64,000 nucleotides of DNA, taken from the NCBI RefSeq assembly GCF_051148895.1, contig NZ_CP154625.1:3720001-3784000 (forward strand), written 5' to 3'. Of this stretch, positions 54,634 through 62,568 are shown piece by piece (position 1 is the stretch's first letter; each line of letters starts with the position of its first letter). Below the pieces are notes generated by a model. That model searched no databases. It was given only the letters and a program-made list of their open reading frames with translations, and had not been told where the DNA came from. The stretch is from Terrisporobacter vanillatitrophus. Lineage in GTDB: Bacteria; Bacillota; Clostridia; Peptostreptococcales; Peptostreptococcaceae. The translations under genes and the position numbers were made by a program.

Positions 54634-55057
54634 ATTGTCCTCCTATTGTTTTAAATAAGCTCTTGGAGTCCTTAGTCTTTATTTAATAAAACTTTTGGAT
54701 TCCTTTTTTATTAAAATGCCCCTCTTACTTGCTATCTCTTGAATTTAAAGTTACTTCTACCACTATCCGGTTACACAGTTGAAAATCAATACTCTTTATG
54801 AAACTCAAAAGGTATAAATCAAAAATCTGCTTATATTCATACGTTAATCCTGAATTATTCATGGTGATATAAAAATAAAAAAATCTCCTCCTTTATTTAT
54901 TTTCTGTTTAGTAACTTAAATTTTAACAAAGAGGAAGTCTTTTTTCTATATAATTTTTTTAACTTATTAGATAAAAGTAATAAATACGTATAAAACTAGT
55001 AGTTATTTTATGTGGTACACCGTAGGATGAACCTAATAATATAACCTTCTTAAAATC
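54634..55057. other. Long intergenic region upstream of the transducer gene
   Basis: About 420 bases with no well-supported gene. It holds one short frame (54725-54862, minus) and several A/T-rich runs. I looked for a c-di-GMP riboswitch core here and did not find a convincing one. Confidence 0.5.
54725..54862 (-). CDS. Possible 45-residue small protein
   Basis: Frame starting MNNSGLTYEYKQIFDLYLL and ending NSRDSK. GGAGGAG occurs upstream but about 26 bases away, too far for a normal start, so support is weak. It lies in the transducer leader. Could be a chance frame or an upstream ORF. Confidence 0.2.
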   Translation of the reverse strand: MNNSGLTYEYKQIFDLYLLSFIKSIDFQLCNRIVVEVTLNSRDSK

Positions 55058-55086
55058 AAAAATCCCCCAAACCATCAGTCTGGGGG
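55058..55086 (-). terminator. Terminator after the OFA transporter gene
   Basis: Minus-strand CCCCCAGACTGATGGTTTGG region: stem CCCCCA/TGGGGG followed by ATTTTT, about 190 bases past the transporter stop. Confidence 0.8.
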
Positions 55087-55277
55087 AACATAAAAAGATG
55101 ATGCTTGTACGCATTAGTATTAATTTTACGTAAAGATATACTCCTTAAAATGAAAGGCTAAATAATCATCAAAACTTACAACATTTTTTTATTTGCAAGA
55201 TAATCTATGGTTCTATCTTCATTAGGATAAAATACAATTATATTTAGAATGTTTTATAAACATTTACAGTAATTTTT

Positions 55278-56498
55278 TTAGTCTTTAATTGTTTTAAACG
55301 TCAACAGACAACCTAAAACACAAAGCCCTATTATAAAATAAAAGATATAGTAATAATTTTCAAAGATATCTAAAATTAGTCCAGAGCCTACTACGCCTAA
55401 AATAGCTCCTATACCATATGCTGTAAAAACAACACCAAAGTTTTGACTATAGTGCTTTTCTCCATATAGGATTCCTGTAGAAGTTGGAGCTATTGCAAGC
55501 CATCCCCCCAAATTAAACCAAAATATTGAAAAAGCTATAACAAACAAAGTAGTGCTACCACGGTCTACAATTAACATTAATAATGCTGCTATAATAATAA
55601 GACTATATGATATTAACATGGCTTTTTTTGATGATAGCTTATCAGTTATATATCCAAATACAGGTCTTCCAACTCCATTGAAAATTGCAAACACAGAAAT
55701 CATCAATGCAACTTTGTTTTGCGATAATCCAATTAATTGTATACCAACATTACTTGTCATTCCGATTATCATTAGTCCTACCATAGTTCCAATAATAAAA
55801 TTTATGTATAATCCTTTAAAACTACTGGATTTAATCATTTCCTTGGTGTCCTTATCATTGGATTCATCCTCTTTACCCGACACCCCTTTGAGCATACTAG
55901 CTTCCAATTCAGAAGGATATTTAAATTGATATGAAATAATAGGAGTTATAGCACCAAAAGCTATTCCTAATATAAGGAAACTTTTCATAACTCCAAATGT
56001 TTCAATTAAAAATCTTGCAAGTGGAGCTGTGACTAATGGTGATACTCCAAATCCTAACAAAACAACACCAATAACAAATCCTTTTTTTTCTGGAAACCAC
56101 TTTGTTACTATTGCTATAGGAACTCCATAAGCTATACCTACACCTGCTCCGCCAATAACCCCATATGTTATTGTTAAAATATAAATATTTGATGAAAATG
56201 AGGATAATATCCAACCCAATGATACTAGCAATGATCCTGTTAAAATAATAGCCCTGGGAGTAAACTTATCAAAATATCTTCCTGATAACATCATAAACAA
56301 TGCATAGAATGCTAAAGCTGCCATATATGGCAAACCACTTTGAGTAGACCCTATATTGAAAGCTTCCTCCACAGGCATCCTGAAAATACTCCATGAATAA
56401 ACTGTTCCAAAGCATATCATTACTATTATTCCTAAAAATACATACATCCATCTTAAACTAGGTTTCATACCTTTTCCTAGAACTAACTTATTTCCCAT
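55278..56498 (-). CDS. OFA-family MFS transporter (oxalate/formate antiporter-like)
   Basis: 406 residues with 12 predicted transmembrane helices in two halves joined by a charged loop (~200-220, SGKEDESNDKDTKEM). Family blocks: GTVYSWSIFRMPVEEAFNIG in helix 1, GVGIAYGVPIAIVTKWFPEKKG (~118-139) and FNGVGRPVFGYITDKLSSKK (~265-284). OFA members carry oxalate, formate, pyruvate or similar organic anions; this one's substrate is unknown. AAGGA precedes the ATG by 8 bases. Confidence 0.88.
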   Translation of the reverse strand: MGNKLVLGKGMKPSLRWMYVFLGIIVMICFGTVYSWSIFRMPVEEAFNIGSTQSGLPYMAALAFYALFMMLSGRYFDKFTPRAIILTGSLLVSLGWILSSFSSNIYILTITYGVIGGAGVGIAYGVPIAIVTKWFPEKKGFVIGVVLLGFGVSPLVTAPLARFLIETFGVMKSFLILGIAFGAITPIISYQFKYPSELEASMLKGVSGKEDESNDKDTKEMIKSSSFKGLYINFIIGTMVGLMIIGMTSNVGIQLIGLSQNKVALMISVFAIFNGVGRPVFGYITDKLSSKKAMLISYSLIIIAALLMLIVDRGSTTLFVIAFSIFWFNLGGWLAIAPTSTGILYGEKHYSQNFGVVFTAYGIGAILGVVGSGLILDIFENYYYIFYFIIGLCVLGCLLTFKTIKD

Positions 56499-56613
56499 TC
56501 ATATATTCCTTTCTTTTACTAAATAATTTATTTTTCCACTACATCAGAAAATATATAACGATTAAACTAGTTATTTATGATTTTTTCATTTAGAAAACAC
56601 ATATTATTTACAT

Positions 56614-56662
56614 TAAAAAAGCCAATAACAAAACTCCCTAATAGGAAAATTGTTATTGGCTT
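56614..56662 (-). terminator. Terminator after the MpsC-like gene
   Basis: Minus-strand AAGCCAATAACAA / TTGTTATTGGCTT stem followed by a T run. Confidence 0.88.
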
Positions 56663-56703
56663 ACTTTATGACTGGTTTTCAACCATTCAATGCGTCTTCC
56701 AAT

Positions 56704-57087
56704 TTACTTTATAAAAAACTCTTCTATATTCTGATCTAAAATTATTGCTATAATTTTTTCACCTGTTTTGGTGCTCACATCAGAATAGGTACTTATAATA
56801 TTTACATCAATAACTGATTTTATTGTCTCTTCAAACTCTTCACGGGCATTTTCAAACAATGAAGTTCTTACCTTTTTTATTAATTCAACACCCTCTTTGT
56901 TACGAGATAAATTTTTCTCAGACATACTTAAAAAGCCTTTAAGCCTTATGACAATCATATCTTGAAGAATAATTGTACGAATTTTCTCAGGACCTCTACC
57001 CATTTGTTCAATTTCAAACTTACTTATCACTTCGCTTATTTTCGATTCAACTTGTCCTTTTGTCATTGAACTTCCTTTGAATGTCAT
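56704..57087 (-). CDS. DUF2294/MpsC-domain protein
   Basis: 127 residues from the ATG at 57087; the ATG at 57066 (MTKGQVESKISEVISKFE) has AAGGAAG five bases before it and may be the true start. The domain carries GRGPEKIRTIILQDMIVIRL (~33-52 region), LSMSEKNLSRNKEG and a C-terminal sheet. DUF2294 is the MpsC part of a Na+/bicarbonate uptake system in Staphylococcus, but mpsA and mpsB are not here, so the role of this stand-alone copy is unclear. Confidence 0.8.
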   Translation of the reverse strand: MTFKGSSMTKGQVESKISEVISKFEIEQMGRGPEKIRTIILQDMIVIRLKGFLSMSEKNLSRNKEGVELIKKVRTSLFENAREEFEETIKSVIDVNIISTYSDVSTKTGEKIIAIILDQNIEEFFIK

Positions 57088-57393
57088 CCTTTTCAACTCC
57101 TAAACTAAATATGCTCAATTAAAACTTTAATCTTACGAGATATTATCATATAATACATTAGTTGTCAATTGCTTATAAAACAATCCTTTATTATATTTAC
57201 CTCTTTCATTTCCACCTTATGTTATAGTTAAAATCAATTTTAAAACTTATATAATTTTTTAAATCCGCTCTCTCAACCTTTGTTTTCAAAATACATCTAT
57301 CCTGCTCTGTCGTGAACCCCTAACATCTAGCCCAACCACTCAACTATACTTATTTCCTTTTATTGACCTATTCTCACTTAGTAAAATAGCCAC
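57088..57393. other. Non-coding spacer
   Basis: Between the MpsC-like gene and the first repeat copy. C-rich on the plus strand around 57290-57360, unlike the surrounding AT-rich gaps. No ORF with a ribosome site is visible. Confidence 0.45.
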
Positions 57394-57441
57394 ATAAAAA
57401 AAGAGACTAAGCAATAACCTGCTTAACCCCTGTATTTATCT
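57394..57441 (-). repeat. Copy 1 of a 48-bp terminator-like repeat
   Basis: Reads ATAAAAAAAGAGACTAAGC, five variable bases, CCTGCTTAA, one variable base, CCCTGTATTTATCT. On the minus strand TTAAGC / GCTTAG with TCTCTTTTTTT makes a weak terminator for the MazG-like gene. It matches 58369-58416 with about six differences. Confidence 0.75.
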
Positions 57442-57467
57442 TGTTTTTATCCTTATCTATTTCTCAC

Positions 57468-57788
57468 CTAATTCTCAAGTTTAGTCAAAAATTCATCTAA
57501 TGACTTGCTCATATTTATATCCATACGCTCTGAAAGAACAATCAGCCACCAAATGCATTCGCTAAGTTTATGCTCTAGTTCAGTTACTGCTTCTCCTGAT
57601 ATGGGCCATCGCTTTTGTTGAGCCATAGTCAATCGGCCAACTAATGCTGCATCTGTCAAAAAAGCAAGAGCATCTTCTTCTACTGTCCACTCTTTACCAT
57701 GATACTGCTTTTCCAGTTTATGATAGTTTTCTCGTATTTGAATAGAACGTTCAATTATCTCACTAAAGTTCATATTTTTATCTTTCAT
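57468..57788 (-). CDS. MazG-like protein
   Basis: 106 residues, all-helical. It has the weak MazG/NTP-pyrophosphohydrolase pattern: acidic residues in WTVEEDALAFLTDAALVGRL (~34-53) and ELEHKLSECIWWLIVLSERM (~71-90). Clostridial MazG-like proteins of this size are known but uncharacterised; a housecleaning nucleotide hydrolase role is only inference. A purine-rich CAGGGAAAT precedes the ATG. Confidence 0.75.
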   Translation of the reverse strand: MKDKNMNFSEIIERSIQIRENYHKLEKQYHGKEWTVEEDALAFLTDAALVGRLTMAQQKRWPISGEAVTELEHKLSECIWWLIVLSERMDINMSKSLDEFLTKLEN

Positions 57789-57877
57789 ATTTCCCTGACC
57801 TTTCTATCTAAATTTTTATTAATTTTAAATTTATTTCCAAATAAAATGAATTCAAATTATCGTTACTACTAAAGTAT

Positions 57878-57982
57878 TTATTTAGCAGATGTAACCGTAA
57901 TTTCTAATACTCTGGTAAAAAATAAAAATTTTTCTTCCATCCTATCAAATTCATTACCAAAGTTAAAAATCTTGCTTTTCAT
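57878..57982 (-). CDS. Possible 34-residue small protein upstream of the MazG-like gene
   Basis: Frame MKSKIFNFGNEFDRMEEKFL and on to a TAA at 57878. Protein-like composition and location between a promoter/palindrome (58068-58097) and the MazG-like gene, but only a weak AGGAT about 12 bases before the ATG. It could be the 5' end of a decayed gene. Confidence 0.3.
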   Translation of the reverse strand: MKSKIFNFGNEFDRMEEKFLFFTRVLEITVTSAK

Positions 57983-58067
57983 TCAACGACAAATCCTGTC
58001 ACAATATTAGGAAATTATTTTTTATTAATATTGCTTTTGCTCCTTTCCTATTTTATATTGAAATAAT

Positions 58068-58097
58068 ATCATATATAATATGACAACATTCTGTCAT
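58068..58097 (-). promoter_or_regulatory. Promoter with palindromic operator upstream of the MazG-like gene
   Basis: Minus-strand ATGACA (58097-58092), 18-base spacer, TATGAT (58073-58068). The -35 is one half of ATGACA-N6-TGTCAT (58080-58097), a typical dimeric-repressor site. AAAGGAG follows near 58046-58040 but no start codon stands at the right distance, so a gene may have been lost here. Confidence 0.5.
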
Positions 58098-58368
58098 CTT
58101 TAAAAACTTCTTAAATTAAATCTATTAGTAAGCAAATTATCTATACTACTGGATTTTTATTTTAATGTTTATTACCTTGAACAACCTATTTTAATATGCC
58201 TATGCTAACAATTTAGTCTGATAAAATCTTATCAAAATCTCATTTTCAAACGTAGTAAAATAGCCAACTCTCCAAAAATTCAGTTAAAGTTTGGCTAATA
58301 AAAAGTGCAAATTTCTAACTCTAAAAATAACTAAACATTCATCAGAATTACACTAAAGTTTGATTAAA
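58098..58368. other. Non-coding region with diverged short repeats
   Basis: Contains two imperfect copies of a motif around CTAAAGTTTGATTAAAAT (near 58282 and 58348). TAGTAAAATAGCCA near 58254 is also found beside repeat copy 1 (near 57380). No supported gene. Confidence 0.5.
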
Positions 58369-58416
58369 ATAAAAAAAGAGACTAAGCCATTTCCTGCTTA
58401 ATCCCTGTATTTATCT
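58369..58416 (-). repeat. Copy 2 of the 48-bp terminator-like repeat
   Basis: Same sequence as 57394-57441 apart from about six bases, same orientation, 975 bp away. Here it would serve as a terminator for rlmD, about 120 bases past its stop. Confidence 0.75.
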
Positions 58417-58535
58417 CTATTCTACTTCTTTTTTCTTCTTACTTTTTACCATCCACTTTCCCTTACTTTAATCTAACTTTAACAGATTAATTAATGTTTA
58501 ACCAGAATAATTAAAGTTTAATGGAGGGGGTACAA

Positions 58536-59888
58536 TTATTTTTTTAACTTTACTACTGTTTCACAGTGTGGTGTATTTGGGAACATATCCATACATTTTA
58601 CTTTTTCTACCTTATATCCATAAGCTTCAAATCCTTTTATATCTAAAACTAAAGTCTTTGGATTACATGATATATAAACTATTTCATTTGCTCCAAATCC
58701 ACTTATATCTCTTATGGCATCTTTGTGAACACCTGGTCTTGGTGGGTCTACTATTATTAAATCTGGTTTTTCAGATAGATTCTTAACAACTTTAGCCACA
58801 TCTCCAGCTATAAACTCACAGTTATCAAGTCCATTTAATTTAGTGTTTTCATTGGCAGCAACAACAGCTTCTTCTATTATTTCTATACCATAAACTTGTT
58901 TGGCAGCACTTGCCATAACTTGCCCTATAGTTCCTGTTCCACTGTATAAATCAAATAATACTTCTCCTTCATGATTTCCAACAAATTCTCTAGCTATACT
59001 GTATAATTTTTCAGCACCTTTAGTATTTGTTTGGAAGAATGAGAATGGAGATATTTTAAATCTTAGTCCTAAAACTACTTCTTCTATATAGTCTCTTCCA
59101 TGTAAAACTCTTAATTCATCACAGTTAACCGCATCAGCAAGGCCATCATTTATAGTGTGTAATATACTTACTACTTCTGCTTTTGTTTCAAGGTTTAATA
59201 TCATGTCTTTATACTCAGTCATATCAAAATCTTCTTGAGTTGTAGTTACTATATTAACCATTAATTCATTAGTGTTAACACCTTTTCTTACTACTAAGTT
59301 TCTTAAATAACCTTGATGAGAATTTATTCTATAATAAGGAAGATTTTTTTCTCCAAAATATTCAACTGTAGAAGTTAATACTTTTATAAAATCTTCATCC
59401 ACTAATCTACAATCATCAACAGTTATAATATCTAAATGTCTTCCTTTTTTGTGCATTCCTAAAGTAAGAGGTCCGCCTTTTACTTCATCTCCAAAAGTAT
59501 ATTCCATCTTATTTCTATATAATCTTTCAACTGGACTTCCTTCTATTCCTAAGAATTCAAATCCGTCTATTCCTTGTTCTTTAAATAATTTTAAAACTTG
59601 TTCACCTTTTATTTCTAATTGCTTTTCATAAGGTACTGATAATATGGAACATCCTCCACATGCACCAAAATGTTTGCATATTGGTGCAGTTTCTATTGGT
59701 GAGTTTTCTACTACTTCAAGTAATTTTACTTCAGCTTTTTCACTTCTTGCTTTTTTAACAACAGCTTTTACTTTTTGACCAGTAATTCCGCCCTTCATTT
59801 TTACTTTTCTTTTCCCTATTAAAGTTGAAGACTCTCCTCCAAACTCCATAGACCCTACTTCAAATTCAATTATGTCTTTTCTTTTCAC
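58536..59888 (-). CDS. rlmD: 23S rRNA (uracil-C5)-methyltransferase RlmD-type
   Basis: 450 residues. TRAM domain at the N-terminus, iron-sulfur Cys in CKHFGACGGCSIL (~70-82) plus a further Cys, SAM domain with FDLYSGTGTIGQVMA (~312-326), DPPRPGVHKDAI (~377-388) and the catalytic Cys in YISCNPKTL (~400-408). This covers the RumA/RlmD/TrmA-like family; Gram-positive members can methylate U1939, U747 or both (RlmCD), so the exact target is inferred. Start GTG with GGAGGAA 6 bases upstream. It follows rsuA by about 20 bases. Confidence 0.88.
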   Translation of the reverse strand: MKRKDIIEFEVGSMEFGGESSTLIGKRKVKMKGGITGQKVKAVVKKARSEKAEVKLLEVVENSPIETAPICKHFGACGGCSILSVPYEKQLEIKGEQVLKLFKEQGIDGFEFLGIEGSPVERLYRNKMEYTFGDEVKGGPLTLGMHKKGRHLDIITVDDCRLVDEDFIKVLTSTVEYFGEKNLPYYRINSHQGYLRNLVVRKGVNTNELMVNIVTTTQEDFDMTEYKDMILNLETKAEVVSILHTINDGLADAVNCDELRVLHGRDYIEEVVLGLRFKISPFSFFQTNTKGAEKLYSIAREFVGNHEGEVLFDLYSGTGTIGQVMASAAKQVYGIEIIEEAVVAANENTKLNGLDNCEFIAGDVAKVVKNLSEKPDLIIVDPPRPGVHKDAIRDISGFGANEIVYISCNPKTLVLDIKGFEAYGYKVEKVKCMDMFPNTPHCETVVKLKK

Positions 59889-59907
59889 TATAACTTCCTC
59901 CGCTCTT

Positions 59908-60630
59908 TTATCTTTCTTCTATTAATTTAACTTCTTCATCAGTTAATTCTCTATATTCACCTAGATCTAATGTTTCATCTAGTTTTAATTTACCCATAGA
60001 CAGCCTTTTCAAGTATACTACTTTTTTGCCAACACTCTCAAACATTCTTTTTACCTGGTGGAATTTACCTTCATGTATAGTAAGTTCTATTTCAGATGTT
60101 TCTCCACTTTCTAGAATTTTAAGCTGAGAAGACATAGTTTCATATCCATCATCTAAGGTTACACCTTTTTCAAAAGCCTTTACATCTTCCTCTGTTACTA
60201 TACCATCAATTTTTGCATAATAAGTCTTTGGTACATGCTTTTTAGGTGATAATACTCTATGAGCAAGTTGACCATCATTAGTTAAAACTAAAAGACCCTC
60301 AGTATCCTTGTCCAATCTTCCCACAGGAAAAGGTTCAAATGTCAAATAAGATGAATCTATTAAATCTAAAACTATTGGATCTCTCTTATCAAAAGTTGCT
60401 GATAAATATCCATCTGGTTTGTTCATCATTATATAAACAAATTCTCTGTATCTTACTACTTCATTATTAAATTCTATTTTATCAGCATCAGTATCAACTT
60501 GTGTACCAGGATTTGATATTACTTTATCATTTACTTTAACTAATCCTTTTTTACAATAAACTTTTATTTCTGCTCTACTTCCATATCCTAAGTTAGAAAG
60601 AATTTTATCTATTCTTAATTTTTTTGCCAC
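59908..60630 (-). CDS. rsuA: Pseudouridine synthase, RsuA family
   Basis: 240 residues. S4 RNA-binding domain (~3-55; RIDKILSNLGYGSRAEI) then the catalytic domain with the active Asp in FPVGRLDKDTEGLLVLTNDG (~96-115). EGKFHQVKRMF (~183-193) is the conserved second motif. Likely makes pseudouridine 516 in 16S rRNA, although related RluB/RluF-type targets are possible. GTG start with AGGAGG 8 bases upstream; paired with rlmD. Confidence 0.88.
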   Translation of the reverse strand: MAKKLRIDKILSNLGYGSRAEIKVYCKKGLVKVNDKVISNPGTQVDTDADKIEFNNEVVRYREFVYIMMNKPDGYLSATFDKRDPIVLDLIDSSYLTFEPFPVGRLDKDTEGLLVLTNDGQLAHRVLSPKKHVPKTYYAKIDGIVTEEDVKAFEKGVTLDDGYETMSSQLKILESGETSEIELTIHEGKFHQVKRMFESVGKKVVYLKRLSMGKLKLDETLDLGEYRELTDEEVKLIEER

Positions 60631-60829
60631 TTTGTTTACCTCCTTAAGAAGTATTTTTATCTAAATAATTTATTTTTATATTAAAATAACATAATCACTA
60701 TTATATATTATAATTTAAATTTTTGCTTATTATAATTTAGTCTATACTCTTTTTTATTTTAGTTATATAATATATCTGATGGGTAGGTTTTATAAATTTT
60801 AAACTTAATTAAAATTTGGAGGTTTAAAT

Positions 60830-61693
60830 ATGTTAGTTTCTGCAAGAGAAATGCTAGTTAAAGCTAGAGAAGGAAAATACGCAGTAGGTCAATTCAATAT
60901 AAATAACCTAGAATGGACAAAAGCAATATTATTAACTGCACAAGAAAATAATTCACCAGTTATTTTAGGAGTATCTGAAGGTGCTGGAAAATACATGGGT
61001 GGATACGATACAATAGTTGGAATGGTAAACGGTTTAATAAAAGGATTAAACATAACAGTTCCGGTTGCTCTACACTTAGACCACGGTTCTTATGAAGGTG
61101 TTTTAAAAACTATAGAAGCCGGATTTTCTTCAGTAATGTTCGATGGATCTCACTATCCTTTCAATGAGAACGTTGCTAAAACTAAAGAGTTAGTTGAATT
61201 AGCTCACTCAAAAGGTATATCTATAGAAGCTGAAGTTGGTTCTATAGGTGGAGAAGAAGACGGAGTTGTAGGTGCTGGTGAAATAGCTGATCCTCAAGAA
61301 TGTAAAGCTATATCTGAATTAGGAATAGATTTCTTAGCTGCAGGTATAGGTAATATACATGGACAATATCCTTCTAACTGGTCTGGATTAAATTTTGAAG
61401 CATTAGCAAAAATAAATGATTCTACAGGAGATATGCCATTAGTATTACACGGTGGAACTGGTATACCACAAGATATGATAAAAGAAGCTATATCTTTAGG
61501 TGTTGCTAAAATAAATGTTAATACTGAATGCCAATTAGTATTTGCTGAAGCTACTCGTAAATATATAGAAGAAGGAAAAGATTTACAAGGTAAAGGATTT
61601 GATCCTCGTAAATTATTAGCTCCAGGCGTTGATGCTATAAAAGCATGCGTTAAAGAAAAAATGGAACTATTCGGTTCTGTAAACCAAGCATAA
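60830..61693 (+). CDS. fba: Class II fructose-bisphosphate aldolase
   Basis: 287 residues. Zn-dependent aldolase of glycolysis/gluconeogenesis. Asp and His ligands in ALHLDHGSYE (~78-87), SIEAEVGSIGGEEDG (~134-148), the Gly-His region IGNIHGQYP (~173-181) and LHGGTGIP (~208-215) are present. GGAGG lies 7 bases before the ATG. Own terminator downstream, so monocistronic. Confidence 0.96.
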   Translation: MLVSAREMLVKAREGKYAVGQFNINNLEWTKAILLTAQENNSPVILGVSEGAGKYMGGYDTIVGMVNGLIKGLNITVPVALHLDHGSYEGVLKTIEAGFSSVMFDGSHYPFNENVAKTKELVELAHSKGISIEAEVGSIGGEEDGVVGAGEIADPQECKAISELGIDFLAAGIGNIHGQYPSNWSGLNFEALAKINDSTGDMPLVLHGGTGIPQDMIKEAISLGVAKINVNTECQLVFAEATRKYIEEGKDLQGKGFDPRKLLAPGVDAIKACVKEKMELFGSVNQA

Positions 61694-61719
61694 TTTTAAT
61701 AGTTTAATTTAAAATTCCT

Positions 61720-61758
61720 CAAAGATAGATGTGATTTTTATTACATCTATCTTTTTTT
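61720..61758 (+). terminator. Terminator after fba
   Basis: AAAGATAGATGT / ACATCTATCTTT stem followed by TTTTTTT. Confidence 0.92.
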
Positions 61759-62055
61759 ATATTTTTAAACAATATTCTACTCTACATTATATTTTTATTA
61801 CGATGTTTAAGGCAATATAAAAACATTTTAAACACATCTGATTAGTCAAAATATTTTCTTATATTAATCCACGTATTATTAAATTTTATTATTATAGATA
61901 TCCTTTTATTATTTCCATATTTTATGGGTATTTCATAACACTTTGCAACATATATTATATTATCCAGATAAGTTATCTAAATTTAGTCTATATTTTAATT
62001 TTACTCAAATTATATATTTTAAAATAACTTATGTATTAATAAGGAGGGAATTTAT
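61759..62055. other. Intergenic region before the hydrogenase operon
   Basis: About 300 AT-rich bases. It should hold the hydrogenase promoter; TTGCAA near 61942 is a possible -35 but no convincing -10 follows at 17 bases. No ORF or strong hairpin seen. Confidence 0.45.
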
Positions 62056-62556
62056 ATGTGTGATTTTATTTCACAAAATCAAAAACTATTTGACGAGCTA
62101 AACAAAGTAATTGATGCTCTTCTTGCAGTTGATGAAAGTGCATTAATCTATACTCTCAAAGAAGCTCAAAGTATATTCGGATATCTCCCAAAAGAAGTTC
62201 AACTACACATTGCAAAAAAATTAAAAATTGCACCTGCAAAAGTATACGGTGTTGTAAGCTTCTATTCTTACTTCTCTACTAATCCTGTTGGTGAACATAA
62301 AATAAGTGTTTGTTTAGGTACCGCATGTTTTGTTAAGGGTTCTAAAGATGTTCTTACCGAATTAGAAAAACAATTAGGTATAAAAGCCGGAGAAACTACA
62401 AAAGATCTTAAGTTTTCAATTGAATGCTTGCGATGTGTGGGTGCCTGTGGACTTGCACCTGTTGTTGTAGTTGATGGTAAAGTATATAGCCGTGTTAGTC
62501 CTAATGATGTAGCTAACATAATAAATGAATATAAAGAATTAGAAGTAAACTGTTAG
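62056..62556 (+). CDS. hndA: NuoE-like [2Fe-2S] subunit of an NAD(P)-linked [FeFe]-hydrogenase
   Basis: 166 residues. Thioredoxin-like ferredoxin subunit. Cluster ligands CLGTAC (~91-96) and CLRCVGAC (~129-136) match the C-x4-C and C-x3-C pattern of NuoE. N-terminal helical part with EAQSIFGYLPKEVQLHIAKKL. With the NuoF-like gene 12 bases downstream, it is the start of an electron-bifurcating or NADP-reducing hydrogenase operon (HydC/HndA type) rather than of complex I; that depends on genes beyond the right edge. AAGGAGGG precedes the ATG. Confidence 0.85.
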   Translation: MCDFISQNQKLFDELNKVIDALLAVDESALIYTLKEAQSIFGYLPKEVQLHIAKKLKIAPAKVYGVVSFYSYFSTNPVGEHKISVCLGTACFVKGSKDVLTELEKQLGIKAGETTKDLKFSIECLRCVGACGLAPVVVVDGKVYSRVSPNDVANIINEYKELEVNC

Positions 62557-62568
62557 GGGGAATAATAT

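Noticed and set aside
54880..55060. Possible c-di-GMP riboswitch upstream of the transducer gene
   Set aside because: Neither the conserved GNRA tetraloop/receptor pattern nor the typical core was found; only a terminator of the upstream gene is clear.
56002..56451. Two minus-strand frames inside the OFA transporter gene
   Set aside because: Alternate-frame shadows of the transporter; low-complexity composition and no ribosome site.
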